Shown: one piece after another, positions 1-5,623 of the stretch | Layout of the letters: each line of letters starts with the position of its first letter | How positions within the stretch are numbered: position 1 is the first letter of the stretch | Assembly: GCA_035307785.1 (NCBI GenBank) | Contig: DATGHS010000009.1 | Span: forward strand, 1-5,870 | From: DATGHS01 sp035307785 | GTDB lineage: Bacteria > Planctomycetota > Planctomycetia > Gemmatales > Gemmataceae | Length of the DNA stretch: 5,870 nucleotides | Direction: 5' to 3' | Notes under the pieces: model-generated | Seen by the model: only the letters and a program-made list of their open reading frames with translations | What the model was told of the DNA's origin: nothing | Database searches by the model: none | Translations under genes and position numbers: made by a program

Positions 1-1
1 C

Positions 2-739
2 GACTTCCTGCCGGGAAGCTGGGGTTTCTTCATTCCGACGTGGGTGGATGTACTGCAAATGGTAGGCGCGTTCGGCCTGTTTTTCACGCTGATTTTGATT
101 TTCGTGCGCGTGTTGCCGATGATTGCGATGGCGGAAGTGAAGCCGTTGGTGGCGGTGAGTGGTACGGCCGCTTGCAGCTTAGCGGGTGAAACTCCGGCCG
201 TTCCCGCTAAGCCGCAAGCGGCAATCCTGATTGCCGAGTTTCCCAACGCCGAATCCCTTGCGGCTGCCGCGCACCGATTCGTAAAAACCGGTTACACCAC
301 TATCGATGCGCATTCGCCCTACCCCGATCATCACATAATCGAAGCAATCTATCCGGCGCGCTCGCGCCTGCCGTGGTTTACTTTCTTCGGCGGGGTGTTC
401 GGCCTGACCCTGGCGTTCGCAGGCATGTATTTCCTCAGCGCCATCGATTACCCGATCATCGTGGGTGGCAAGAGGCCGGGATCGTGGCAGGGCTTTGTGC
501 CGGTGGCCTTTGAGATGACGGTGCTGTTCGCGGCGTTCGCCACCGTGTTCGGATTACTGTACTTGTGCCGATTGCCGCGACTGCATCATCCGGTGTTTGG
601 CAGTAATGAAATTGCTCGCGCGACCAATGATGGTTTCTTTTTGAGTCTCGAAACTGCTGATCCGCAGTTTCGGGAATCGGAAACGATGGTCGAGTTCCAA
701 AAATTTGGAGCAGTCCAAATCGAAGCGGTGGAGGCTTAA
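2..739 (+). CDS. actD: ActC C-terminal tail fused in frame to ActD (DUF3341), Alternative Complex III; 5' partial
   Basis: The frame is open from the window edge to a TAA at 737-739, giving 245 visible residues. Residues 1-47 (GSWGFFIPTWVD, then a hydrophobic helix ending FVRVLPMIAMAEVK) look like the last membrane helix of ActC, the NrfD/PsrC-type quinol-binding subunit. Residues 48-72 are a low-complexity Ala/Pro linker. From about residue 74 the protein is a full ActD: AAILIAEFPNAESL, then the DAHSPYP segment (102-108), a first TM at about 124-145, IDYPIIVGGK, a second TM at about 166-188, and RLPRLHHPVF. In the family ActD is a membrane subunit with two helices and a cytoplasmic domain. 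No stop lies between the halves. An internal ActD start at GTG 44, ATG 119 or ATG 128 is possible, but all three fall in the ActC helix and I see no convincing Shine-Dalgarno sequence for them. ActC and ActD are commonly separate genes, so the fusion is notable. actE follows after 5 nt. Confidence 0.85.
   Translation, partial: DFLPGSWGFFIPTWVDVLQMVGAFGLFFTLILIFVRVLPMIAMAEVKPLVAVSGTAACSLAGETPAVPAKPQAAILIAEFPNAESLAAAAHRFVKTGYTTIDAHSPYPDHHIIEAIYPARSRLPWFTFFGGVFGLTLAFAGMYFLSAIDYPIIVGGKRPGSWQGFVPVAFEMTVLFAAFATVFGLLYLCRLPRLHHPVFGSNEIARATNDGFFLSLETADPQFRESETMVEFQKFGAVQIEAVEA
167..222. repeat. Palindromic dispersed-type repeat inside the ActC-ActD linker
   Basis: The arms at 167-186 and 203-222 are reverse complements at 19 of 20 positions, separated by a 16-nt loop. 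The element lies wholly inside the open reading frame and encodes residues 56-74 of the visible protein, which is most of the linker between the ActC helix and the ActD domain. The motif (GCTAAGCCGCAAGCGGC in the right arm) resembles short palindromic repeats I recall as common in planctomycete genomes; a genome-wide copy count would confirm this. In mRNA it would form a strong stem-loop within the coding region. Confidence 0.75.
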
Positions 740-744
740 TCTCG

Positions 745-1428
745 ATGCGCTGGCTCTGCATGCCGCTGATATTTGTGGTCGGCGCCGGCTTGTCCGTCGC
801 TGTCTTTGGCTGGCGCGGCAAAATCGGCAGCGAGCCGCCGCGCGAGGCCTTCCGCGATATGGACGTGCAACCTCGACTCGATGCCCAAGCGCGCAGCAAC
901 TTCTTTGCCGATGGGCGAGCGATGCGGTTGCCCGTGCCGGGCACAGTTCCTTACGGTGGCGGAGATTACTTCAGCGATGCCGGCTCGCCGAAGCAGAATC
1001 CGGAGTTCCTGCAAGCGGATGTAGTTTTCTACCGGGGCGGAACCAAGAAGGCAGATGGCACGATGGACTTCGTGAAAAAGATGCCGGTGAAGCTGACGCC
1101 GGATCTGATCGCCCGTGGCCAGGAGCGCTTCAACATCTACTGCGCCGTGTGCCACGGGCCGGCCGGCTACGGCAACGGCATCACCACGCAATACGGCATG
1201 GTGGGCGTGGGGAATTTTCATCAGGACAAATATCGCAACATGCCCGACGGCGAGATTTTCAACACGATCACCAACGGCAAGGCGACCATGCAGCCATATG
1301 CGTCGCAAGTGAACCCGGCCGACCGCTGGGCCATAGTGGCCTGGCTGCGTGTGCTGCAGCGCAGTCAGAATGCCACACTGAGCGACGTGCCAGAAGCAGA
1401 GCGGACGGAGTTGGAGCGGAAACAATGA
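745..1428 (+). CDS. actE: ActE, monoheme cytochrome c subunit of Alternative Complex III
   Basis: This is a membrane-anchored c-type cytochrome of 227 residues that should pass electrons from the quinol-oxidising complex to the oxidase on the outer face of the cytoplasmic membrane. An N-terminal hydrophobic segment (about residues 5-22) acts as signal or anchor. I see no lipobox, although some ActE homologues are lipoproteins. The conserved ActE stretch DMDVQPRLDAQ and FFADGR...RLPVPGTVPYG spans residues 38-71. The haem site is CAVCH at 133-137, within GQERFNIYCAVCHGPAGYGNG, and Met182 in NGKATMQPYA is the likely second axial ligand. The ATG at 745 has GGAGG at 730-734, placed inside the end of the preceding gene. 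The stop overlaps the actF start by 4 nt. Both neighbours are Act subunits, so the assignment is secure. Confidence 0.93.
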   Translation: MRWLCMPLIFVVGAGLSVAVFGWRGKIGSEPPREAFRDMDVQPRLDAQARSNFFADGRAMRLPVPGTVPYGGGDYFSDAGSPKQNPEFLQADVVFYRGGTKKADGTMDFVKKMPVKLTPDLIARGQERFNIYCAVCHGPAGYGNGITTQYGMVGVGNFHQDKYRNMPDGEIFNTITNGKATMQPYASQVNPADRWAIVAWLRVLQRSQNATLSDVPEAERTELERKQ

Positions 1429-2636
1429 ACCAGGCAATGCAAGCAACCGGCGATAATCTGCAGCCAATTCGGCTTGCGCAGCCGGTGTGGATTGGTGTCG
1501 GCGTGGTTGCAGCAGTTTCCGCCCTTGCTTGCGCTGCGGGCTCACTATCGAATCCGCGCCAGTTCTATTTCTCGTATCTCACAGCCTGGTTGTTCGGCAT
1601 CAGTCTCGGCGTCGGCGCGCTTTTCTGGATCATGCTGCACTACCTCAGCGGCGCCACCTGGTCGATTGTCGTGCGGCGGCAGTGGGAGAACATTGCCATT
1701 TCGGTGCTGCCCCTAGCGCTACTGTTTGTTCCTATCCTGCTGGGACTGAAATATCTGTACGAATGGGCCCAGCCTGTGTATCCCGGAGCGGTCGATACGC
1801 TGGCCCATAAGCGGGCTTATTTGAATACCTCGCGATTCGCGATTTTCGCTGTCGTCTTCCTCGCCGGGTGGTGCTGGATGGCGTTTCGTCTCCGGCTCTG
1901 GTCGATGAACCAAGACCTTACCGGCGATCCAGAATATTCGCGCTTGCCGCGCTGGCACAGCGCCACGGGCATGATTTTTTTGGCCCTCAGCACCACCGTC
2001 GCCGCATTCGACTGGATCATGAGCCTGGAGCCACACTGGACTTCAACCATGTACGGCGTCTATTTTTGGGCCGGTGCCATCGTGGGCTCGCTGGCGCTGC
2101 TCATCGTAGTCGTCACCGCGTTGCGCGGGGTCGGCATTCTTCGCCATACCGTCACGGCCGAGCATCTACACGATCTGGGCAAACTGCTGTTCGCCTTCGT
2201 GATCTTCTGGGCGTACATCGCCTTTTGCCAGTATTTCCTCATTTGGTACGCTAACGTCTCGGAAGAGACGCCGTGGTACTTGCACCGATTGGCTGGTTCC
2301 TGGCGCTGGTTTGCGTTGGCGCTGCCGATAGGGCATTTCATCGTGCCGTTCCTGATTCTGCTGCGACGCGATACGAAACGGCAGCCGCTGGTGCTTGGCT
2401 TGGCAGCGGCGTGGGTACTGGCGTTTCATTACATCGATCTCTACTGGCAGGTTCTGCCGACATTGCACCGCGATGGCGCGCAGCCGCACTGGCTGGATGC
2501 GGCCACCTTGTTGTTCATGTGCTCCGTCGTTGCCGGAGCGGTGCTGTATGGTCTTACACGGGCCGCGCTGGTTCCGTTGCGTGATCCCGGCCTGGTGCCT
2601 CTCGCGGCTGTGCCCGAAGGAGCGAAGTCATCATGA
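1425..2636 (+). CDS. actF: ActF, polytopic quinone-side membrane subunit of Alternative Complex III
   Basis: This integral membrane protein of 403 residues has roughly ten predicted helices and is related to ActC. Hallmarks seen are SYLTAWLFG followed by MLHYLSGATWS (70-80), FDWIMSLEPHW (195-205), HDLGKLLFAFVIFWAYIAF running into CQYFLIWYANVSEETPW (249-284), and HYIDLYWQVLP. In the family ActF is one of the two large membrane subunits of the complex, with no bound metal of its own. The ATG at 1425 overlaps the actE stop as ATGA, with GGAG at 1413-1416, 8 nt upstream. The frame stays open far upstream of this ATG (to 705), but that extension lies over actE, is Arg-rich and lacks membrane character, so the internal ATG is the start. 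A 25-nt stretch at 1522-1546 in the first helix resembles a dispersed repeat found near the end of the window. Confidence 0.93.
   Translation: MNQAMQATGDNLQPIRLAQPVWIGVGVVAAVSALACAAGSLSNPRQFYFSYLTAWLFGISLGVGALFWIMLHYLSGATWSIVVRRQWENIAISVLPLALLFVPILLGLKYLYEWAQPVYPGAVDTLAHKRAYLNTSRFAIFAVVFLAGWCWMAFRLRLWSMNQDLTGDPEYSRLPRWHSATGMIFLALSTTVAAFDWIMSLEPHWTSTMYGVYFWAGAIVGSLALLIVVVTALRGVGILRHTVTAEHLHDLGKLLFAFVIFWAYIAFCQYFLIWYANVSEETPWYLHRLAGSWRWFALALPIGHFIVPFLILLRRDTKRQPLVLGLAAAWVLAFHYIDLYWQVLPTLHRDGAQPHWLDAATLLFMCSVVAGAVLYGLTRAALVPLRDPGLVPLAAVPEGAKSS
1522..1546 (+). repeat. Possible half-copy of the palindromic repeat, inside actF
   Basis: These 25 nt match the right arm of the hairpin at 5335-5388 (positions 5364-5388) at 22 of 25 positions, including a block of 12 in a row. 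They encode about residues 33-41 of ActF (ALACAAGSL) in the first membrane helix. The opposite arm is absent here. Because Ala- and Leu-rich helices in GC-rich DNA can produce such a string, chance is a real alternative. Confidence 0.3.
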
Positions 2637-2956
2637 CGCCAGAGTCTGCAACCCCGCAAGCGGCGACACCGGAAGCGGCGAAGCCCTTTCCCTTCCTCAC
2701 GATTCTCGGCGTGCTCGGCGGCGTGCTTTCGGCCGTGTTTTTAGTCGCGTTTATGTTGTGGTACACACACGCCCCCGCGCCAAATAGCACCGAGAAATCG
2801 CCGGAAGAAAAGCTCTTGGAGCTCCGCAGAGCCGAAGAAGCGAAGTTGAAATCGTACGAGTGGATTCAGAAGTCGGAGAAGAACAAGCCCGGCGTGGTGC
2901 GCATTCCGTACGACCGGGCGGCTGAGAAACTTCTGCAAGAGGAGAACAAGAAATGA
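2633..2956 (+). CDS. Small single-TM protein of the oxidase operon, with VVRIP-type C-terminal motif
   Basis: The protein has 107 residues. A Pro/Ala/Glu-rich N-terminus (1-18) is followed by one membrane helix (about 20-43), then a charged helix (about 56-73) and the motif YEW...GVVRIPYDRAAEKL (75-100). I recall small membrane proteins with a YGWVD...G(I/V)VRIPIDRAME motif beside ActF, SCO and oxidase genes in several phyla. They have no established function that I know of, so a role as an accessory subunit or assembly factor of the oxidase is inference from position. The N-terminus probably faces the cytoplasm and the motif the periplasm, by analogy only. The ATG overlaps the actF stop as ATGA, with AAGGAG at 2617-2622. 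The stop overlaps the next start in the same way, which argues for translational coupling. It has no haem motif or cysteine. Confidence 0.8.
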   Translation: MTPESATPQAATPEAAKPFPFLTILGVLGGVLSAVFLVAFMLWYTHAPAPNSTEKSPEEKLLELRRAEEAKLKSYEWIQKSEKNKPGVVRIPYDRAAEKLLQEENKK

Positions 2957-3180
2957 CCGTGGGTTACTTGCTGTTGCTGGGCTCCGTCACGATCTTCGGC
3001 GGGGCGGCGGTGCTGGCCTTCTGGTGGGCGATTCGCTCCGGCCAGATGGATAACTTCGACCGTAACTCACGGACGATCTTCGCCCCCGATGAGCCGATTG
3101 GCGAAGCAACGGACATGATTCTGGCACCGAAAAAGATGAAAGCCGAAGTTTTGGATGAATTCGAGCAAGACTGGGAGTGA
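2953..3180 (+). CDS. ccoS: CcoS-like cbb3-type oxidase assembly protein
   Basis: The protein has 75 residues with an N-terminal membrane helix (about 5-27) running straight into WWAIRSGQMDNF (24-35). That corresponds to the (F/W)xWAxRSGQFDD signature that defines CcoS/FixS. CcoS is needed in characterised bacteria for putting cofactors (haem and copper) into the cbb3 oxidase. This copy carries an acidic tail of about 40 residues beyond the motif, making it somewhat longer than the common 50-60 residue form. The ATG overlaps the previous stop, with AGAGGAG at 2938-2944, 8 nt upstream. It lies directly before ccoN, which fits the role. The annotation rests on the short motif plus context, since the family is small and divergent. 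Confidence 0.8.
   Translation: MTVGYLLLLGSVTIFGGAAVLAFWWAIRSGQMDNFDRNSRTIFAPDEPIGEATDMILAPKKMKAEVLDEFEQDWE
3173..3177 (+). promoter_or_regulatory. Shine-Dalgarno site that decides the ccoN start
   Basis: GGGAG lies 8 nt before the ATG at 3186, an ideal spacing. The alternative in-frame GTG at 3177 overlaps this very site and has no comparable sequence upstream of it. The site lies within the last codons of ccoS, coupling the two genes. Confidence 0.65.
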
Positions 3181-3185
3181 CGGAA

Positions 3186-4703
3186 ATGAACGGTGTGAGC
3201 GGGCAGGCACAAGCGGAATTGGAGCGCGAGCATTACGCTTTGGAGCGCAGCCGGATTGATGCATCCACGCGCGTCCCGGTACTGGTGTTTTTTGGCTTCG
3301 CCGTGTTCTGGTTGCTGACCGGCACGTTGTTCGCCCTGCTGGCGTCGATCAAGATGCACATGCCGGGATTCCTGGCCGACCACGCCTGGCTTACTTTCGG
3401 CCGGGTGCGGCCGGCCCATTTGAACACCGTGGCCTATGGCTGGGTCGTGGATTCGGCTTTCGGCGTCATGATCTGGCTCATGGCCCGGCTGTCGTGGGCC
3501 GAGCTGCGCTATCCAAGCTTGCTGGTGGCGGCGGCTTGTATCTGGAATACCGGCGTGCTCATTGGCACGGTGGCGATTTTGGCAGGGCAAGGCACTTCGG
3601 TGGAGTGGCTTGAATTCCCGATCTATGTGCCGCCAATTCTCGTGGTGGGTTACGCGCTCATCGCCGTTTGGACCTTCGTGATCTTCCGCGACCGGCGCGA
3701 GAAGCATGTTTACGTCTCGCAGTGGTACATCATCGGCGCCATGTTCTGGCTGCCCTGGCTGTACGTAACCGCGAATCTGCTGATCTTCTGGTTCCCGGTG
3801 AAAGGCGTCCTTCAGGCTTCCGTCCTGTGGTGGTTCGGGCACAACACGATCGGCCTGTTCTTCAGCCCGATTGCCCTGGCAGCCGTCTATTACTTGATTC
3901 CGAAGGTCATCGGCCGTCCGGTGCACAGCTACTACTTGAGCCTGATCGGCTTCTGGTCGTTCGCGCTGTTTTACAATTGGGCCGGCACGCATCATCTGAT
4001 CGGCGGGCCGTTGCCGGCCTGGCTCATCACCGTCGGCATCGTGGGCAGCATGATGATGTTCATTCCGGTGGGCACCACGGCACTGAATCACCACATGACG
4101 ATGGTCGGGCATTTCAACCAATTACGCTACAGCCCCACGCTGCGCTTCGTGGTGTTCGGCGCCATCGCGTACACTGGGTCCAGCATGCAGGGCTCGCTGG
4201 AAGCGCTGCGCGACGTGAACCGGATCACGCACTTCACGCACTACACGATTGGCCATGCGCACTTCGGACTATACGCGTTCTTCACCATGGTGATGTTCGG
4301 CTCGATGTATTACATCGTGCCCCGGCTCACAGGCTGGGAATGGTACTCGGCCAACCTCATTCGCGCGCACTTCTGGTGTACGGCACTGGGGATTATTCTG
4401 TACGTCTTCGCGATGTGCTGGGGCGGCTGGTTTCAGGGCGTGCAGCTGGCCCATACGCAGCCGGAGGGTCCGTTTGCCTTTACCATGCGCGGCGTGCTCC
4501 GTGGCGATGGCTCGCCGGTGCCGTTTTTGGAAATTGTGCGGCAGAGCAAGTTCTACTTACACCTGCGCAGTGTGGCCGGGGGCATCATTACGGTGGGTCA
4601 CTTAGCGTTCGCCACACTATTCGTGCTGAACCTGATGCGCTACGGCCAGCCCCGTAGCGGCCCCACGCTGCTGGCGAAGCAGAAGGAAGTGGTTGCAGTG
4701 TAA
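3186..4703 (+). CDS. ccoN: CcoN, catalytic subunit I of cbb3-type cytochrome c oxidase
   Basis: This is a haem-copper oxygen reductase subunit of 505 residues with about twelve or more membrane helices. Numbering is from the ATG at 3186. His78 in RPAHLNTVAYGW is the expected low-spin haem b ligand. His219 in WWFGHNTIG is a CuB ligand. YNWAGTHHL supplies the Tyr263 that cross-links to a CuB His in C-family oxidases, and CuB ligands His269 and His270. HYTIGHAHFG gives His357 (haem b3) and His359 (haem b). The Tyr placement separates it from nitric oxide reductase NorB and from aa3 oxidases, so O2 reduction is the supported activity. The segment GSLEALRDVNRITHFTHYTIGHAH and the Phe after the HxH pair differ from the proteobacterial GHVHSG form. 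A GTG at 3177 would add three residues, but the Shine-Dalgarno site favours 3186. No ccoO or ccoP follows; the next gene is convergent. Confidence 0.93.
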   Translation: MNGVSGQAQAELEREHYALERSRIDASTRVPVLVFFGFAVFWLLTGTLFALLASIKMHMPGFLADHAWLTFGRVRPAHLNTVAYGWVVDSAFGVMIWLMARLSWAELRYPSLLVAAACIWNTGVLIGTVAILAGQGTSVEWLEFPIYVPPILVVGYALIAVWTFVIFRDRREKHVYVSQWYIIGAMFWLPWLYVTANLLIFWFPVKGVLQASVLWWFGHNTIGLFFSPIALAAVYYLIPKVIGRPVHSYYLSLIGFWSFALFYNWAGTHHLIGGPLPAWLITVGIVGSMMMFIPVGTTALNHHMTMVGHFNQLRYSPTLRFVVFGAIAYTGSSMQGSLEALRDVNRITHFTHYTIGHAHFGLYAFFTMVMFGSMYYIVPRLTGWEWYSANLIRAHFWCTALGIILYVFAMCWGGWFQGVQLAHTQPEGPFAFTMRGVLRGDGSPVPFLEIVRQSKFYLHLRSVAGGIITVGHLAFATLFVLNLMRYGQPRSGPTLLAKQKEVVAV

Positions 4704-4707
4704 TCCG

Positions 4708-4772
4708 GAGCCGGGAGCGCAAGCGACCGGAGGTGAGATAGTCGCTTATCCGCTTGCTTGCGCTCCCGGCTC
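4708..4772. repeat. Long inverted repeat between convergent ccoN and arsR-type genes
   Basis: The arms at 4708-4724 and 4756-4772 pair perfectly over 17 bp around a 31-nt loop. An alternative stem forms between AAGCGAC (4721-4727) and GTCGCTT (4741-4747). The element starts 4 nt after the ccoN stop and ends 17 nt from the stop of the opposite-strand gene. It could stop or slow transcription from both sides, but neither side is followed directly by a T-run, so it is not a classical intrinsic terminator. The arm sequence is of a dispersed type I recall from planctomycete genomes. Confidence 0.7.
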
Positions 4773-4789
4773 AAAACCCAAGGGCACAG

Positions 4790-5119
4790 TTATTTCCCCG
4801 ACAATTCCAGCTTGCACATTCCCAGCGACAGACTATCACCGTGGCTGCCGGCTTTGTACGTTTCCGGATGCAGCGAATAGTAAACGAAGCGGCCTTTCTT
4901 GTGTGCAGCCACTACCTTGCTGGCCCGCAGCACGCTTAGGTGGTGGGAGACATTCACCATCTCGGCCCCCAGCATCTTGGCCAGTTGACTTACGTTCTTC
5001 GAGCCGTTGCGCAGGCTATGCACGATTTTGAGCCGGTCGGAGTCGGCCACGGCCTTGAGCATCCGGGACGTTGCTTCGGCATGGTGGGCGGCCATTTCCT
5101 TCGACTTTGCTTTCGCCAT
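4790..5119 (-). CDS. ArsR-family winged-helix transcriptional repressor
   Basis: The protein has 109 residues and is cytoplasmic and DNA-binding. An N-terminal helix (ATSRMLKAVADSDRLKIVHSL, within 16-36) leads into the helix-turn-helix (NVSQLAKMLGAEMVNVSHHLSVLRA, within 42-66), where VSHHLSVLR is the typical ArsR recognition helix. The wing follows (VVAAHKKGRFVYYSL, 69-83). The tail ends LSLGMCKLEL, with the only cysteine at 102. The classical metal-binding ELCVCDL motif is absent, so the signal cannot be read from the sequence; a planctomycete group with Cys in this tail exists in my memory, which would allow a thiol or metal sensor. The start at 5119 is preferred over the upstream start at 5197, because AGAGGTG stands 5 nt before it and the extra 26 residues are Pro-rich and unlike the family. 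It is convergent with ccoN, so control of the respiratory operon is not implied. Confidence 0.88.
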   Translation of the reverse strand: MAKAKSKEMAAHHAEATSRMLKAVADSDRLKIVHSLRNGSKNVSQLAKMLGAEMVNVSHHLSVLRASKVVAAHKKGRFVYYSLHPETYKAGSHGDSLSLGMCKLELSGK

Positions 5120-5124
5120 TATCA

Positions 5125-5131
5125 CACCTCT
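5125..5131 (-). promoter_or_regulatory. Shine-Dalgarno site that decides the ArsR-type start
   Basis: AGAGGTG on the minus strand lies 5 nt before the ATG ending at 5119. It supports the shorter 109-residue protein over the 135-residue reading from 5197. Confidence 0.6.
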
Positions 5132-5140
5132 GGGAATAGG

Positions 5141-5181
5141 GGCCGAGTCGAATGCTGTTCCGTTCCCGGTCGGCCGACTCG
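5141..5181. promoter_or_regulatory. Candidate operator pair upstream of the ArsR-type gene
   Basis: The 10-mers at 5141-5150 and 5172-5181 differ at one base (GGCCGAGTCG and GGCCGACTCG) and each holds a small CGA-S-TCG palindrome. They are 31 bp apart, about three helical turns, and sit 22-62 nt before the ArsR start, where an autoregulator would bind. No convincing -10 and -35 pair is visible in 5120-5334, and the rest of that stretch shows nothing I can name. This is a weak prediction. Confidence 0.2.
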
Positions 5182-5334
5182 ATACCGGCGCGGGCAAATA
5201 AAGCAGATAGCGTGATCAGTCCGGCAAGACGGCCTCCGTTCCTACGAAAAGGATTAGTCAAACGAAGTTCTACTGTTCTGGCAGCTCGATTGCAAGTGAA
5301 AAATGCTGCGTGAAGGAAAATTCATGCGCCGCGC

Positions 5335-5388
5335 CGTTAGCTCGCAGCGCCAGCAAGGGCATACCCTTGCTGGCGCTGCGGGCTAACG
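5335..5388. repeat. Near-perfect 25-bp hairpin, planctomycete-type dispersed repeat
   Basis: The arms at 5335-5359 and 5364-5388 match at 24 of 25 positions, the exception being a G-T type pair, around a 4-nt loop CATA. It begins 1 nt after the stop of the minus-strand zinc-ribbon gene, so it is the first thing transcribed past that gene. On the minus strand a TTTT follows only about a dozen bases further on, so termination is possible but not textbook; protecting the mRNA 3' end is an alternative. The translated text of such elements (SASKG, LALRAN) recurs in planctomycete annotations from memory. Confidence 0.85.
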
Positions 5389-5389
5389 A

Positions 5390-5611
5390 TCATTTCGCCC
5401 GGCGGCACATCGGGCCGCAAGGCGGCAGACCGGGGTCGGCCATGCACGGCGACAGGTCCCGGCCAGGGTCGTTCACCGGCCGTGCAGGCAGGCTCAGCAA
5501 GCGCTCGAGTTTCTCCGACTGGCAGTGCGGGCAGTTCACGTCTTCGTCGCCTTGCACGAAGGCTTCAAACGTGTGCTCGCAATGGCGGCAGGCATATTCG
5601 TAAATGGGCAT
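5390..5611 (-). CDS. FmdB-type small zinc-ribbon protein
   Basis: The protein has 73 residues and opens MPIYEYACRHCEHTFE, the usual start of the FmdB/CxxC-CxxC regulatory-type domain. Two knuckles, C8-x2-C11 and C27-x2-C30 (CPHC), would bind one zinc. The tail carries three more cysteines (C56, C65, C69) in GLPPCGPMC, spacing often seen in longer FmdB members. Biochemical function is not established for most of this family; a regulatory role was proposed from formamidase operons. The start has GAGG about 7 nt upstream and lies 12 nt after the rhomboid-family stop, so the two are probably one operon. A strong hairpin follows the stop directly. Confidence 0.88.
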   Translation of the reverse strand: MPIYEYACRHCEHTFEAFVQGDEDVNCPHCQSEKLERLLSLPARPVNDPGRDLSPCMADPGLPPCGPMCRRAK

Positions 5612-5623
5612 GACTGGCCTCGG

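Noticed and set aside
705..1424. In-frame upstream extension of actF (a 643-residue reading from 705)
   Set aside because: It overlaps the clearly real actE in another frame, is Arg/Ser-rich and has no membrane or Act features; ATG 1425 has its own Shine-Dalgarno site and an ATGA overlap.
736..1545. Minus-strand open frame of 269 residues opposite actE
   Set aside because: It is a shadow of a GC-rich gene: composition is His/Arg/Ala-rich with no domain, and the plus strand carries the haem motif.
2964..4121. Minus-strand open frame of 385 residues opposite ccoS and ccoN
   Set aside because: It is a His/Gln/Arg-rich antisense reading of a membrane-protein gene with no recognisable domain.
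3668..4657. Plus-strand 329-residue frame inside ccoN
   Set aside because: It is an out-of-frame reading of ccoN, rich in Arg, His and Leu without structure; ccoN keeps all catalytic residues.
3186..4703. Nitric oxide reductase (NorB) instead of CcoN
   Set aside because: The active-site Tyr six residues before the HH pair, typical of O2-reducing C-family enzymes, is present, and a CcoS gene is adjacent.
4708..4772. Classical intrinsic terminator for ccoN
   Set aside because: The stem is strong, but it is not followed by a T-run on the plus strand (the next bases are CAAAACC side sequence) or on the minus strand.
5120..5197. N-terminal extension of the ArsR-type protein to a start at 5197
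   Set aside because: The 26 extra residues are unlike the family and would cover the leader; the internal ATG has a good Shine-Dalgarno site.
5256..5261. TTGACT on the minus strand as a -35 box for the ArsR-type gene
   Set aside because: No recognisable -10 hexamer lies at 16-18 nt spacing, so a sigma-70 promoter cannot be supported.
5310..5603. Plus-strand frame of 97 residues over the hairpin and the zinc-ribbon gene
   Set aside because: Its N-terminal part is the translated repeat and the rest is antisense to the FmdB-type gene.
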